From: Karalla daura
Taxonomy: Eukaryota; Chordata; Actinopteri; Chaetodontiformes; Leiognathidae
NCBI GenBank assembly: GCA_029224185.1
Contig: CM055207.1
Location: 12,411,693 to 12,475,692, forward strand
DNA length: 64,000 bases
Reading direction: 5' to 3'
Shown one piece after another: positions 13,038 to 54,958 of this stretch. How positions within the stretch are numbered: position 1 is the stretch's first letter; every line of letters starts with the position of its first letter. The notes below the pieces were generated by a model. The model was given only the letters and a program-made list of their open reading frames with translations. It did not search any database and had not been told where the DNA came from. The position numbers and the translations under genes were made by a program.

Positions 13038-13055
<18 letters not shown>
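9768..13055 (-). CDS. hpdl: hpdl, 4-hydroxyphenylpyruvate dioxygenase-like protein (five coding exons)
   Basis: A non-heme Fe(II) dioxygenase-fold protein of the HPD family. In mammals HPDL is mitochondrial and is reported to make 4-hydroxymandelate for the ubiquinone headgroup. The coding exons are 13055-12373, 11719-11553, 11454-11303, 10927-10800 and 9969-9768, and all phases agree. From the ATG at 13037 the product has 437 residues (human about 371). The three expected iron ligands are visible: His192 in FDHIT, His296 in QHIGL and Glu390 in FFLELIE. The C-terminal lid segment [14 protein letters not shown] is nearly identical to the human paralogue. ATGs at 13055 and 13037 both have good Kozak context; 13037 aligns with the human start (MAA), and 13055 adds six residues. 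An ATG at 13118 is possible but would run close to the repeat. Compared with human there are extra linker residues near 67-85 and 355-370. HPD itself is excluded by closer match to HPDL in the exon 3 and exon 5 segments. The gene is divergent from zranb1. Confidence 0.93.
10800..10927 (-). CDS. hpdl: hpdl coding exon 4
   Basis: Reads [17 protein letters not shown] through GILLDTD, matching human HPDL without gaps up to that point. About 15 further residues follow before the only usable donor (AAAAG|GTGAGA), so a linker insertion relative to human is forced by the sequence. An AC repeat starts about 26 nt into the following intron. Confidence 0.88.
11303..11454 (-). CDS. hpdl: hpdl coding exon 3 (second iron ligand)
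   Basis: Reads [12 protein letters not shown], then GIQHIGLYT with the second iron-binding His, then [13 protein letters not shown] before a GTGTGT donor. An acceptor after CCGGCAG keeps the frame; the alternative AG four bases later does not. Confidence 0.92.
11553..11719 (-). CDS. hpdl: hpdl coding exon 2
   Basis: Reads [21 protein letters not shown] through VIAESLPGQ, ending in GTAGGG. The LRLTA and AESLPG segments match the central part of HPDL. Intron 2 that follows is only 98 nt. Confidence 0.92.
12373..13055 (-). CDS. hpdl: hpdl coding exon 1
   Basis: Encodes residues 1-221 plus two bases of Ser222: the whole N-terminal domain and the first iron ligand (FDHIT). It ends at FFID-AG|GTGAGA, a consensus donor. 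A GC-rich GGGGGCGTG element sits directly upstream of the start codon on the plus strand, consistent with a short 5'UTR and nearby promoter. Confidence 0.92.
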
Positions 13056-13269
<214 letters not shown>

Positions 13270-13412
13270 TGTAATGGAATACATGTAACAGAGTTATTAT
13301 TCCTGTTTGCCCATTTGCAATGCATTCTGTTGCCTGGTCTGGACTATATTTAAAAACCAAATGGGTAATACATCTGTAATAGATCTTCTTGAGGTGCTGT
13401 AACTTAGAATCT

Positions 13413-13589
<177 letters not shown>

Positions 13590-14224
13590 TGTAATGGAAT
13601 ACATGTAACAGAGTTATGTATGCATTCCAACACAGTTACTCATAACTCTGGTGACATAACAGAGCAATTTGAATAGATGGTCAGAATACTTTATTAATAT
13701 CGTTGATATTAATAAATAACATGAAGGTATTTATTTATTTCTCATGGTTTATCAGAGCTCTGTAAAAGTAATCTTTGTTTACATTTCTTTGTTGTTTTCT
13801 TCTTCTTATATCCAGTTACATCAGTTTCAGTGACGGTAGATTTACAGTTTCTTTTCTTTTCTGCCAATAAAAGCTTTAATTTAGAATTATTTGCTGTCTA
13901 CGAGCTTTAGGTAATGTTTTACTGCAAAAATAAATCAACATTTCATCATGAAAACACTTTGAGTAACAGAGACTTCAAGTCATGGAAAAAAATCGTATTT
14001 TTCGCAATTATTTCACCAAGAGACGTACTGTTTAATAGACGTCAAAATGTTAAATATTAGAAATTATAAATTAAAAATTACTATCAAAACTGGAACACTT
14101 ATATGACCAAATTATCAGATTAAATACTTAACCTAATGTTTTTCTTGCACTTCACTTGTAGCTGTTTTCTGTCATAAGGGATTGTAATCTTTCCGACAGA
14201 CCGCGAAGGCAACACAGTACTTCT

Positions 14225-14335
14225 GCGGCATCCAATCAGATCGCTCGCTGGGCCAGATGATTGGTGACGTTGGCGCAGCCAGCGTTTATTTTGGCTGAGC
14301 TGCTCATTTGTCTCACTGTCGCCGCCATTAAACAA
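14225..14335 (+). promoter_or_regulatory. zranb1: zranb1 core promoter (CCAAT boxes and YY1-like site)
   Basis: CCAAT at 14232-14236 and an inverted ATTGG at 14260-14264, followed by GCCGCCATT at 14321-14329, which resembles a YY1 initiator-type site. No TATA box is positioned for it. The block lies upstream of the inferred non-coding first exon and faces away from hpdl, so it may serve both genes. Confidence 0.5.
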
Positions 14336-14600
14336 CACGGAGGAAATGTAAACCATGGAGGGTCGCCGATTTACACCATGATCCCGGGACCCGAGGGGCA
14401 TTACCGCGGTGTGGCGCGTCCTGCGAGAGGTTAATGAGCCCACGGAGGTAAAAATGTGAGAAAGCGAAGGAGTGGAAATAAGTCGGATTGGGAAAGGCTT
14501 GACAGAGCAGGAGGAGGAGGAGGCGGAGGGAGGAGGACTGTTCAAGAAGGTTTGTTGTGGTTTTCGGCAGCACTTGAGAAACGAGCACAGCCGTAAAACG
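14330..14600 (+). other. zranb1: Probable zranb1 5'UTR exon
   Basis: GC-rich sequence ending at a consensus donor AAAACG|GTAAGAG at 14600/14601. A matching acceptor CTCCATAG lies at 15063, 23 bp before the zranb1 ATG, so the start-codon exon needs an upstream non-coding exon such as this one. The left boundary is approximate. Confidence 0.5.
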
Positions 14601-15086
14601 GTAAGAGTCTGTCATATTGACCCTCATATATCCCTGTCGATGAGCTGTTGCGCGACTGTACGCCTTGTTAAATGTCCTCCGAGTGTTGTAATTGACGGCA
14701 GCTGCTGCATGTATGCTAGGTGGCTAACTCCCCAGCTAGCAGGCTAACGCCAAATACAGAGTGTTAAGACATGATAACGATTTAAAACCCCCGTGTCACG
14801 TGTTGGAAACCTATGCTTTTAACCGCGCTATGATACTGAATAGCCCAGAGGTATTGTTAAGGTTTCAATGTCATCGACAGCCATTGTCATTGAAGATGCC
14901 CCACTAAATGCAAGTTAGTTGACAAACTCCGTGGACACATTCTGTACTATCTCATCGTCGAGCTGTATTTTTAAAACACAGATTTTAGGGATTGACTCCA
15001 CTGACCTTCAGAATATGTAACAAAGGTGTGTTGCCGCTCATCTAACTAGATGTTTCTCCATAGTTTCACCATCCAGAGTGATCACA

Positions 15087-27962
<12,876 letters not shown>

Positions 27963-28860
27963 GGAGGAGGAGGAAGAGGGCTCTAAAATAAAGAGGAAAA
28001 AAAAACAAACTGGACAGTCGGAGGGAGGCCGAGCGTTCCCCCCCCCCCCCCTTTTCCTCCGAACTGTAAATCTTTCAACTTGTAACGATGCATGTGTTCC
28101 ATGAGCTCCATGGTAGAAAAGAACCAGCACCAACATAAAGGAAAAAAAACAAACAGAAACCCTAATTACCGCCCCAAGCACATCATGTCCACTTAGTTCG
28201 CCTCGGTATCCCCACGTTCCTCCTCTTTTTGTTATCTGCATAATTACTACCATGACCCGAGAGAAAATATTAGAACATGTAGAGGCCCAAAAAAAAGAAG
28301 CTCTATTTAAGGAAATTCCAAAGCTGCTCTAGATGAGGAATTTCATCTCCACAACCTGCCTGACAGAAATTTTGCTTCGAACGGAGTGGATGCTGATCTG
28401 TGTGTGCGCGTGCGTGTGTGTGTGTGTGTGAGGGTGTATGTTTCAGATTTAAAGAGCACCCGCGTCCACCCCTGACCCCACCCCGCTCCCCTCCTCCGAT
28501 GTTGGCTTTATTTATTTGTGTAGGAGAGTTTGCGCACGGAGGCGTTACGCTTTGTTCCTCCCCCGTTTTATCTTATTTTCCGTTTGATTCACTCAGTTTT
28601 TTTTTTTTTCATTCCTTTTGTTTTTTTTGAAGCGTTTTATTTGCACAGATGAGAAACCCACAGTCTGTGATGGAAGAGGGAGGCGGGGTAGAGGCCCTAC
28701 GAGTTTACTGACATTTTTACGTGTGATATAGTAGCTCATTGTCATGTTTAAGAGCGGGTGGCGGTGACGTTGGTGTGGTGTGTGTGGGGGGGAGGGGCGG
28801 GCGAAAGAGGAAAAAAACCAAACACTCTGCCTCTTTCTATAGAGTGCATTCATATTAAAT
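27963..28860 (+). other. zranb1: Probable zranb1 3'UTR
   Basis: Sequence after the stop codon up to a candidate ATTAAA signal at 28854-28859. An AATAAA about 25 nt after the stop is too close to be the main signal. AT-rich unique stretches at about 28210-28380 could be conserved UTR elements. The 3' end is uncertain. Confidence 0.4.
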
Positions 28861-29742
28861 TTCACTCTCTTGCATCCTCTCTGTCGCCGTTCTTTGTGTT
28901 TTCTCTCACCCTGCCGTCGTGGCTGGACGGTCCCGGGGCCCGGGGTGGCCGCTGCTTCGATCTGCCCGCTCCATGGCTGCGCTGGCAGCGGCCTGGCCGT
29001 CAATAAGGCTCACACGTTCCAAATATAGTCCCGATCACTGTCGGACCGATCGGTCTGACATGTTGGGAGGACAAAGAAGCGTAGGGGTGGGGTGGGCATC
29101 CGTCCATTCATCGCCTCACCTGCTTTGTGTGTCACACCTGCAGTCATCTCCAGAGCAAATGGGGTCGGAGCAGGGAATACAGGTCTCCAGTCCATCACTG
29201 TACACACACACACACACACACACACACACCATTCTCACACCTAAGGGCAATCTAGAGTCTTTAATTAAACAGATGCAGGGAGAACATGCAACCTTCATAC
29301 AGACGGACACCTAGCTGGGTTTGACCTTGTTGTGAGGTCACAGTACTGTTTGCTGGTCTGTCCTGTTGCTTGGGGACAAACATAAGATCACACATTTCTA
29401 GTCTGGCCTCTGGGCAGCTTTTTGTCATGAGAGTAGCATAGACTGTTTCCCTTCCAAAGTTCAGCAGCATCTCTTGTAGTCGAAAGGAGAAATGCAAAAC
29501 AAAACCAAAAAAAGTTGTTAAACACTTTCTCTGTAGATTGTAAATTATTGCAACCAAACAGTGAAGCTCAGTTGGTACCGCCACACCAGGCTGGTAGTAC
29601 CAAGCTGCTTTTTTAATGCCCATCTTCAGTTTGGCGCCCCCTTGTGATCAAACAACCTGGATCGGATGGTGAGGGGAAAAAAACCAAACACATCAAGGAC
29701 AAAAGGTGTCGGTACAGACAACTGGTTCTCAGAACTGTATCT
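28861..29742. other. Convergent intergenic interval between zranb1 and ctbp2
   Basis: No gene seen. It contains one inverted copy of the dispersed repeat (about 29085-29330) and otherwise unique DNA. Confidence 0.5.
29085..29330 (-). repeat. Dispersed teleost repeat, intergenic copy (inverted)
   Basis: Contains CAGGTCTCCAGTCCATCAC, a CA run, CTCACACCTAAGGGCAATCT and AGGGAGAACATGCAACC: reverse-complement order of the family, including the 'gcatgttctccct' box. Confidence 0.7.
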
Positions 29743-29748
29743 TTTATT
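29743..29748 (-). terminator. ctbp2: Candidate distal polyadenylation signal of ctbp2
   Basis: TTTATT on the plus strand, AATAAA on the minus strand, about 1.7 kb after the ctbp2 stop. A nearer candidate is at 30685-30690. Confidence 0.35.
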
Positions 29749-30684
29749 TGAACTGCACTGAATGCTAAATGTTCACCTTGTACAAGAAACAAATACAAAT
29801 ACTCACACTAAAAACAAAAACGTACTGCTGGCTGCCTCTTCTGCTATTGGTGGGACACTAAGTAGGAGTTTTCTGCTATTGCTCTTACAGAGTACAGGAT
29901 GCCCCAAAAGAACCTGGCCTTCAATAGAACAAAGAAAATATAAGAAGGAGAGAAGAGAGAGGGCGGATCACATAGGACTATGGTTATAGGAACATTTAAC
30001 TAGGCATTACAAATCTAACAGGACTCTTCAAAACTCGTTAACACCAAAAACGTGGGATGCGGCTTGTATATAAAAATACCACAATGGAGAGGATGAGGGA
30101 GGAGAGAAAATATCCAGACTAACCAGATTAGTCTCATCTTTTTTTCCTCAAAGACAAAAATTCTGGGAATAAACAATATCTGCAAAAAAGTGTTTTTCCT
30201 GAGTCATTAAGAAATGAAGTTTGCTTTAACCCTTTCCTGTCTTCAGTGTGAAATGTGCTCAAAGAAGCCAGAGGAGTGTGTGTCTTTGTGAGTGTGTGTG
30301 TCCGGCAGGGAGAGGGGGGGGGGCGGTCATTAGAAATCTGTTGACAGAAGGATCAGTTGCAGTCACACGGACTTCATTTTTGTTTTTGATAGAAAAAAAA
30401 GGAAGTTTCCTTCCTCTCAACTCAGACTCACTGCCTAAAACTTCAATCTCAACATTCAGCCCCGGTCAGAGGAACAGATGCAGTTCATTTTGAGTTGGTT
30501 TGGTGTTTTCTGCCTCCCAGGGAAATCACTGAAAAAACACCGGAGCAAAATGGTGTAAACGCCCCCAGGTGGTGAACTCCCGTAACTGCAACAAGGACAG
30601 CCGCCGTACTGAACTGTATTATTATTGCCAGGAAAGGGTTAAAACCCACTCTAGATTACCATAACCGATGAGCAATCTTTTCCT

Positions 30685-30690
30685 TTTATT
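30685..30690 (-). terminator. ctbp2: Candidate proximal polyadenylation signal of ctbp2
   Basis: Minus-strand AATAAA about 750 nt after the ctbp2 stop codon. Confidence 0.4.
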
Positions 30691-31440
30691 TGACGAATGA
30701 TAAATATATATAAGTCAATACTCCATTTTTAGTCATTCACACTAAAGACTGAAAGAAAAAACTTAATAATTCTCTTCTGAGGCATAATGAGGGGCCTAAA
30801 CAACACATAGTAGTTACATAAGGAGAGCTGGGGGCTGGGTGGAGGAGAGGTGGGCATGGATCAGGAGGGGTCAGGAGGCTAGGAAGGGATGTGGGTGGAT
30901 AAGGTCCAGTAGCACATGATGCCAAAGTCTGTTGTTTCTCTCGCTCGCCCATAGGTGTGTTGCAATACAGGCCTGCGTTTCCCATGAGCTCTGAGGTGTA
31001 GGGATGGGGGGGGGGGCAGGACGGAGTTTCGAGTCTCGTCGGGGAATCCCGGAGCGCTAAAAACACTGGACTCTGTGTCCACAATCATAGGCATGTCCCG
31101 AAAAAAAAAAGAAAAAAAAAAGAAAAAAGAAAGAAAAAAAAAAACAACCATCATCATCATCATCATCAAAGAGTAAAGTCGGTACTGAGCCCAAAGAGAC
31201 AGAGAGTAAAAACTAAAACGTTAGAAGTACAAATTCCCCCGGAACTTCTCCTGTCTGTTCCCAGACGCTGGCTGGTCTTAACAGGCAAGCCGCTCGCGTT
31301 TGCTTCACTGTCTTTTGGTCCCGGTTGGTCGGTCGCTCTGTGATTGGTCGGTTTCTGCGTGTGTGTGTGTGTGTGTGTATGGGGGGGCGGGGTCGGAGGA
31401 GATGGTCGGAGCGCTGCGAGTCCCCCGGCGGCAGCGGCTG
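30691..31440 (-). other. ctbp2: Probable ctbp2 3'UTR
   Basis: Minus-strand sequence after the TAG at 31443-31441. It includes a poly-A/G-rich run near 31100-31145 and a CAT trinucleotide run at about 31147-31167. No coding signal. Confidence 0.45.
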
Positions 31441-47769
<16,329 letters not shown>

Positions 47770-48589
47770 TCATGACAAGATCACAGAGGTTTGTAAAATT
47801 GGTCGTGAAAGGCTGTGAAGGACGAGTTATCACTGTTTACAAATAGACAAACTACTCATCTCTTAACACAAATGGGGTGTAACCATGCAGATATCTTTGG
47901 TTTCATTTCCTGAGATTACGAGATTTCTGCCTCATTTCATTTGTGTTGCTAAAAGCCTTGAAAAGGAAACAACACTGTTCTTAAGAAACAAGCACACTGC
48001 TGTTGGGTTTAGTCAAACGTAATTCTTCTTTGTTCTTGTTCTGTTTTTTGGTGATGTTATCACAAAAAACAATCTGCATGGTGAGACAGTATTAGGATAG
48101 AGCGATAAAATGAAGCTTGGGTCCTGTTTTCCTTTCTGGTTGCATCAGAATGTGGTTAAATTGGAGAAGATAAGCATGCGGGTATAAAAAAGTGTTCCAC
48201 AAAAAACAATGTGTTAACATGGAGTAATGGCAGCCGACACATCAATAATTCCTTGAAGGATAAAAGACTCTGCTGATAATAACCCCGGCGTCTGTGTGTA
48301 TGCACATGTGTGAACTTCAGTGTGTGCTGTGTGCTGATGAGGATGCAGCAGGGAGCAGAGCTCCTCTGAACTGCCAAGCTCTGCTCAATAAATCAATGCT
48401 TTTACTCAAGACTGGATTAGAGCGCAGTCTCACTTACAGGAATCCTCTCGATCTCATGACACCACACGCAGAAACCTTCTCACTCACTCACACACACACA
48501 CACACACACACACAGGTATGTACACGAACGTAGACACCGATATACCGTGCGCACACAAACACACATGATCGCTCAATTGTGCATATGAC

Positions 48590-48735
48590 AAGGCTGCACG
48601 GTGGCCAAAAGCGTTCATGTTTAGGTCAGTTGGCGACTGGATTTTCTCTATATGTTAGAGTGTTTTCTCTGCCTTTGGCCTATACGTCCAGAAACACCCC
48701 AACTGCAAAGCAGCTAAGATAAGGATGGATGGCTG
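48590..48735 (+). repeat. Dispersed teleost repeat, truncated copy
   Basis: Starts GGCTGCACGGTGGCCAAAAG, then TTCATGTTTAGGTCAGTTGG, and ends AAGATAAGGATGGATGG, with an internal deletion. Confidence 0.6.
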
Positions 48736-50390
48736 TGTATGACAAGTGCACAATTAACTTGTTCTCATTCCTCAGCTCCAGGGAGAGCATCCTGCGTGTG
48801 AGTGAGATGAGCAGTTGTGGAGACGGGGATGGAAAACTACAAAAAGAAAGGTGCCAGCTACACCTGAAGAAATAAGCTTTGCTGCTGCTGCCCTGCATCA
48901 AAGGAACCATGCATCATTGACACATCGGGGGGAAACACCCAGACGAGCCTGAAACAAACCGGAGGCCTCCACACAGCCGCGCTCCAGCATGCTCAACAAA
49001 CCGGGGTTCTGTCTGCGCTCGGATCTCTACCCTCCTCTACCCCCTCCACCTCCTCACAGCCGAGAGGACCTCCTACTCCCCGGTGGGTCGACCCTACCTA
49101 CACGTCCCGCCGGAGGAGACGTGTGGCGATGAGACGACAGACAATTACCAGTCCTGCCTCATACAATGTTAACAAGTGGGAGAGAGAGAGAGAGGGGGGG
49201 GGGGCATCAATATTCATGCCGCACGGCGCTGTGAAGCTCCGCTCCGGCAGATGGATGGACCTGAGACGCTCAGCGAGGGCTCCCCGCTGAGTACCAGCGG
49301 CCCCGACACCGCGCAGGTCATGATCTCCGCCCGCGGGCAGCGGCTACAGATCAGTTCAGGCTGACAAAACAGGCCCGACATCACTCCAGAGGACAGATCC
49401 CGTGTCTGCGTGTGTGTTTTCATGACATCACCCTTCTTATCTCATTTTTTTTTTCCTTTTACAGCTCACTCCGCCTGCAGCAGATCTGCATCTGCAGGCT
49501 TAAGTGTGACCTCACTCGGCGTAGGTGCAGGTGTGTGCATCTGCGTGTGCGTGCGTGCGTGTGTGTGTGTGTGTGTGCTCTTTAAAAGTTATCCCGAAGA
49601 TTAAGATGACGTCAGGCTCCGGGGTGGAGATAAGGAGCGGGGTGGAAAGGGAAAGGAGAGGAGGAAGGTGGAGGTGGGGCTCATTAGAGATGTGCTCTGC
49701 GGGATTACCACAGCAGAGGAGGCTGATTAGGCCAGATAAGGGTGAGATTAGGAGATTTAAGGTCGAGAAAGTTGTGTGTGGCCCGATGCGCTGACGGAGT
49801 GTAAAACGCAGGGCGAAAACAACCGAGAGGAGAAGAGGAAACCGAGGAGAGAGGAGAAAACGCGAGACTGGGATGCAGGGCTGCAGCAAATTAGCAATTA
49901 GTCAAGGAAGGACTAATCAATTTGGCAATTGCAACATTTAACAAATATTTTTGAGTATGTTTTGAAGAAAATAAGTCATTATTCACCAGTGTCAGTTTCT
50001 TGCATTGAATGAATTGAATTGTGAGGCCGGGATCCACACCTTTCTTCCCAGTTTCTGACATTTTATAGACCAAGTGACTCATTGATCTTTTGAGAAAACA
50101 ATCAACAAATGAATCGACCATAAAAATAATTGTTTGCCGTAGCCCCGGAGGGGGTTGCGAAATTAAATGTAAAATGAGCTCGCATAAAAAAAAAAAACAC
50201 ACACACACTAAACACCGCCTGTTGGCTTAAAGAGCTCCCGGGAGACGCATCAAGAGTGGAGGATGAGAGAAGGCGGCGCATTAATGACAGGACACCGTTC
50301 ACAGCTTACAGCCCGGAGCTGAAGGTTGGAGGCGCAGAGGACCGTATCCTGCTCCCACTGTGAGGGCAGAGGACGCGTCTTTCTTCCCAT

Positions 50391-50417
50391 GACAGTCAGA
50401 CAGGCAGACAGACAGGC

Positions 50418-50448
<31 letters not shown>

Positions 50449-50557
50449 TAGACAGACAGGCAGGGAGGCAGGCAGATAGACAGACAGGCAGGCAGGCAGA
50501 CAGACAGACAGACAGACAGACAGACAGGCAGGCAGACAGACAGACAGACAGACAGAC
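50391..50557 (+). repeat. (CAGA)n / (CAGG)n compound microsatellite
   Basis: About 165 bp of GACA/GGCA tetranucleotide units with interspersed CAGG and GATA variants, in ctbp2 intron 1. Confidence 0.95.
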
Positions 50558-50929
50558 TCAGCGCTAACCGCCATCACGGCACACACGCCTCCATGCCTAC
50601 TCATCACCATCCCTGTTCCAGACAGGTGACATGATAGCGGGAAAGGTGAGCCGGGTCGACTCGGCTGTCTGTGCCACATCTGCAGCTGACAGCGCATTGA
50701 ATATTAATGGAGTCTAATACAAAAAAAAAAACAAAAAAACAACAGCGGCGGCGTGTGCGAGACCCTGTGCGTCTAGCACCTGACAGCGTCTGAGACGGCG
50801 TTTACATGCCAACACTGGCTGACCGTTGATCAATATTTAGGTGGGCGATTGAAACAAAAAGTGCCAATTTTCACATTTTCAGTGCCTCTTGTTTCCTCAA
50901 CTTTGGCCTCCACCGACTTCTGAAAAGAA

Positions 50930-51115
50930 ACGCCTCTCTATTAAGGCTCTAGCCGCCAGTTTCACCGCCGGTCTTTCAAATATAATGGCCATTTATTGCG
51001 CAGCGGGTGATGTAAAGCGGGTTTATGGGAGCTTGTTTGCGCGGACATGACAGCAATAAGCTAAAAGGCGCCGCGCGCTTTGATTGACTGCGGCACTATA
51101 GGGCACCTCACGAGT
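50930..51115. promoter_or_regulatory. Putative conserved non-coding element in ctbp2 intron 1
   Basis: Unique sequence with CTATTAAGGCTC, AATATAATGGCC, CATTTATTGCGCAG and GGGTTTATGGG motifs (caudal/HOX-like TTTAT cores), free of simple repeats. Function is inferred from texture. Confidence 0.25.
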
Positions 51116-53554
51116 CAGTGGAAAGTAATGCGAAAAAAACACATATCGATCGTGGCGTTCGCAGGCACGGAAAGCCGCTCTCGGCTCCCGGAAAAATAGA
51201 AAGACACCTGGAAACTTTGTCTCCGCTCGGCTGCAGCCACTAGTTACAGGTTTACAGAGGCCGTGGGTGTGCAGCAGGTGAGAGACGCTGTGGGTGAGAG
51301 ACGCTGTGGGTGAGGCGGGGGGGGAGGGGGGTTGGCTGGCAGGCAGCATCCAGCCCCCTCAGGCAGAAGTTGAAGGCTGGACTACATGAATCATCCGCAC
51401 GGTTCCTCTCCGTCTCTCTGACCTTTCAGTCTCTTACTCTGGCAGTCTCGCTCTCCTCGCCGCTACATTTCACCACTCGGCCTGCAGTGCTGCGATCCCC
51501 CCCCCCCCCTCCCCCCTCACACACACACGCACACACATCCCGTCCCGTCCCGGCGCGATATCATCTTCTGACAGCTCGTCCTTTCTGCCTCCAGTATCTC
51601 CGCATCTCTGTTTGCTCGCCGCGCGCCTTCTCCCCCCCCCCCCCCTCCTTCATCTCCCATTCACGTACACTTCCTCCCCGCCTCCCGCCATCAATCCTCC
51701 GCTGTCTTCTCCCCAATCACCGGCCCTACTTTCCCTGTCAGCCTTTCACCTCCGACGATCACTCCCTCTTCCTCCGCTCCTATCGTTTTTCCCTCCCTCC
51801 CTCCCTCCCTGCCGCTTCGCCCTGTCTGTCTGTCTCGGAGCCGGAGTGTGTATTTGTGTACGCGTGTTCTCCCCCCCGTGTGACAGATTGATTCTCACTC
51901 CGCTGATCTTGATGGAGGGGAGATGATGCGTTCGAGCAGGGGGAAGCAGGAAGGTGACAGGCAACACTCCCACTGTGGTAAATTGACAGCGAGTACATCA
52001 AACCGGTCTTAACCAGAACAACCGGATCTGTCAGCGGCTCTGCAACACTGACACCGGTGTTCTGGTGCATTCGCGGTGCCCTCTGCATCACCTTTTCTCT
52101 CCATGGAGACAACAGACAGCAGGACTGTGCATCTAGAGCAGGCTGCAATTATGCACCTGATATACATAATTGTCGGGAATATCATGTAATCGGTTTAAGT
52201 CAGTGACATGCCACAATTTTGTTGAAGCAATGATATTTAAGCCAAGAACGTCTGCGCTTGGTTTACAATACCGTCATCAATCATCAAAGCCTGTGGATGA
52301 CTTAAGTTACTGGTAGTTACAGAGCAGCCTCTGCCACTGGTTGTGAATGGGGTGAATGTGTAAATGCACTTTAACTGGTCAGAGTAAGTGCTATATAAGA
52401 ACCATCTGCCATTAACAATTCAATCACAACTGACAGGTAGAAATGAGCACGCAGTTTCTGTTTGGGTTTCACTTTTTGAAACTGAACACATTTTAGACTT
52501 TTAGATTGCATTTCATTATTGCTTCCACAGCAGATGTGACGATATTATTCAATGTGCTGATGGCTTAATCTGCACATTATCCAAATTTAAAAACCGATAA
52601 AAGCCAGATCTCACCTGCAAGCCATGGCTGAAATGAGATGACACTTAAAAAGAAGTGTTATCATCTCGAAAATATGGCCGCGCCACAAGACTTGCAGATC
52701 GCCTTCTCAGCGTTTACCGTCATTGACCCTGTGGCCGTGACGAGTGCTCTGAATGTTCACCACTGCGCCTCTAACCTCGTTTATCTCAGATCTCCGCTCC
52801 GATTGAAGCCTTCGCATGGTTGCACACCAATAAAACTGAAACACGGGTTCTTTGTTGAAACTTTCACGCCCACTGAAACAAACAAGCTCTCAGCTCTTTC
52901 CTTTTCGCCCGTTCTGCCACAGCTCGATGTGCGGGCCTGCCATGCCGGAGCGACAACAGACCGCGCAGGGACCGGAGGAGAAGACGTAGTGCAGCATGTT
53001 GGGGAGTGGAGGTGGGGGGGGGGGGGGGGTTCCCATCAGAACTGCAGGAGACAGAGTGCTCTTAATATCACTCCCCCTATTAATTAACCCCCGCTCATTT
53101 CCTTCTCTCTGTGCTGTTGCTTCCCCTGCTTGTTGCTAAACTGTTGCCAGGCTGCAAATGTGTCTGTGCTGCGCGTGAGCGTGCAATGCTTTAGGAAGAA
53201 AGGATTTGCTCTGGAGGGAAGGAAGGCCGCTGTGACTGCGGGGCTTTACCTGCCAAGGCAATAAGTGCATGTAGCACATGTGCACGCACGTACACAACCC
53301 CCCCGCTGGGTCGCCTAAGTGCGGCAAACGGTCTCTGGTGTTGCGGCGCAACAAAGCATTTGCTTCATTACTGAGCCTTTAACACACACACACACACACA
53401 CGAGAAATAAACAGCAAGAATATGCAAAGCGACGTCTATGATGTAGTCGATTTGAGCATAGTTCAAGCGGCGCTGCAAATCTGCAGCTACATCCCTTCAA
53501 AGGGCTTTCCCAGTCGTTCATTAAATGGAAAATGAAGGTTCAACCACACGGATG

Positions 53555-53800
53555 CCATGCATGTTGCATGTTCTCCCAGAGCCTGTGTCAGTTTTTCGAC
53601 AGGTTCGACAGTCCAAAAACACGCGTATCGAGGTCGGTTGGAGACTCCAAATTGCCCCATAGGTGTGAGAATGAATGGTGTGCGTCCATTTCTGCTTTTC
53701 CTGCCTTTTGCCCAATGTAAGCTGGAGATAAGCACTAGTAGACCCGCACAACAGCTTTGGGTATGTAGCAGGTAAGATAACGGATGGATTCACGGATTTA
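53555..53800 (+). repeat. Dispersed teleost repeat, copy in ctbp2 intron 1
   Basis: GCATGTTCTCCCAGAGCCTG, CAGTCCAAAAACACGCG, GGAGACTCCAAATTGCCCC, then a GTAAGATAACGGATGGATTC tail. Confidence 0.7.
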
Positions 53801-54502
53801 ACATCGATGCTGTGTCAGTGTTTTGTGTCCATCTGCCATCTTTGCATGAGAAAGGACAACAGCCTGGCCTGTAATGGCCTGTAATCTTTTCAGGTTTTTC
53901 GTGGATTATAAAACGTCAAAATCCTTTAACAAATCCCTGTAACAAGTGGCCTTATGCATGTACAATTAATCTGACCCATAATCCAAAAGTCCTCTTTACA
54001 GGCAGTAAGAGACCAAACCGTTTTCTACTGATTGATAGATCCATCTGTAAGATCCACATCTAAACTCCTGCCGCGTCTCACTGATCTTTCTGCTCAATCT
54101 TCATTTCCTCTCGCTTGTGTCAGCTGTTACAGCAAACGCTAATACGAGTGCGACCTTGAAGCAAAACATCTCTGACCGCCCTGCGCTCCACATAAAAGGA
54201 AAGTCTAACGGGGTGATTTGTGTTTGTTTGCCAAAAGCTCAAATAAAACACTGTCCTCGACGAGATGATCGAATACGGGCCTCCGCTACTGCAGTCGCAC
54301 AGCAATAGGAGGTGGCGGGCTTGGTGAGCTGCCTAAAAACTGAACGTTTTTCTCAATTAGAGCGCACAACACTCGTCAAAAACGAGAACTGGGTCACAAT
54401 GAAAAGTATTTTGGAAATCTAGGTCTCCGGTGAAAAGGCGGAGGCTTAAAACCACTCGATGTAGATTACTTGCATTTATGAGATCAGACCTTTTTTTTTT
54501 CA

Positions 54503-54504
<2 letters not shown>

Positions 54505-54540
<36 letters not shown>
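54505..54540 (+). repeat. (CT)n microsatellite
   Basis: CT run of about 36 bp. Confidence 0.9.
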
Positions 54541-54543
<3 letters not shown>

Positions 54544-54958
54544 AGCCACCAGCGCTTTAATTCTAATCATTCCTGTGTAGACAAACTTGTGGAGCCCGGA
54601 CTGGGCCCGGGCTGGAGGCCGCCGTCGCCGAGCCAGCAACACTTAGTCAGAGTCTGGCAGCGAGACGCTGAGCGGAGCGGCACACTGGGAGATGAGGCCA
54701 GAGTTTCCATTATGTGGGGAAGGGAGCTGGGAGTTTCTTCCTACTGCTGGCCTCCGCCGGTGGTGTTATGTTGCCTCCGTGAGGAACCAGGAGGGAACGG
54801 GGAGGGGGCTGGGGGGGGGTGGGGGGGGGGGGCGGTTTTGTGGTCACAGAGCAGGAAAATATAAAGTAGGCAGGCAAGAAAACGCAAAAAAAAGAAAGGC
54901 GACAGAAGTCACTTCCAGACCAGACAAGCTGTCCACCTCCGCTGGACTATCATCACTG

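Noticed and set aside
27983..27990. AATAAA just after the zranb1 stop codon
   Set aside because: Only about 25 nt after the stop. A 3'UTR this short is unlikely for this gene.
50391..50557. Regularly spaced short repeats that might suggest a CRISPR-like array
   Set aside because: Tandem CAGA/CAGG tetranucleotides without unique spacers, in a vertebrate genome: an ordinary microsatellite.
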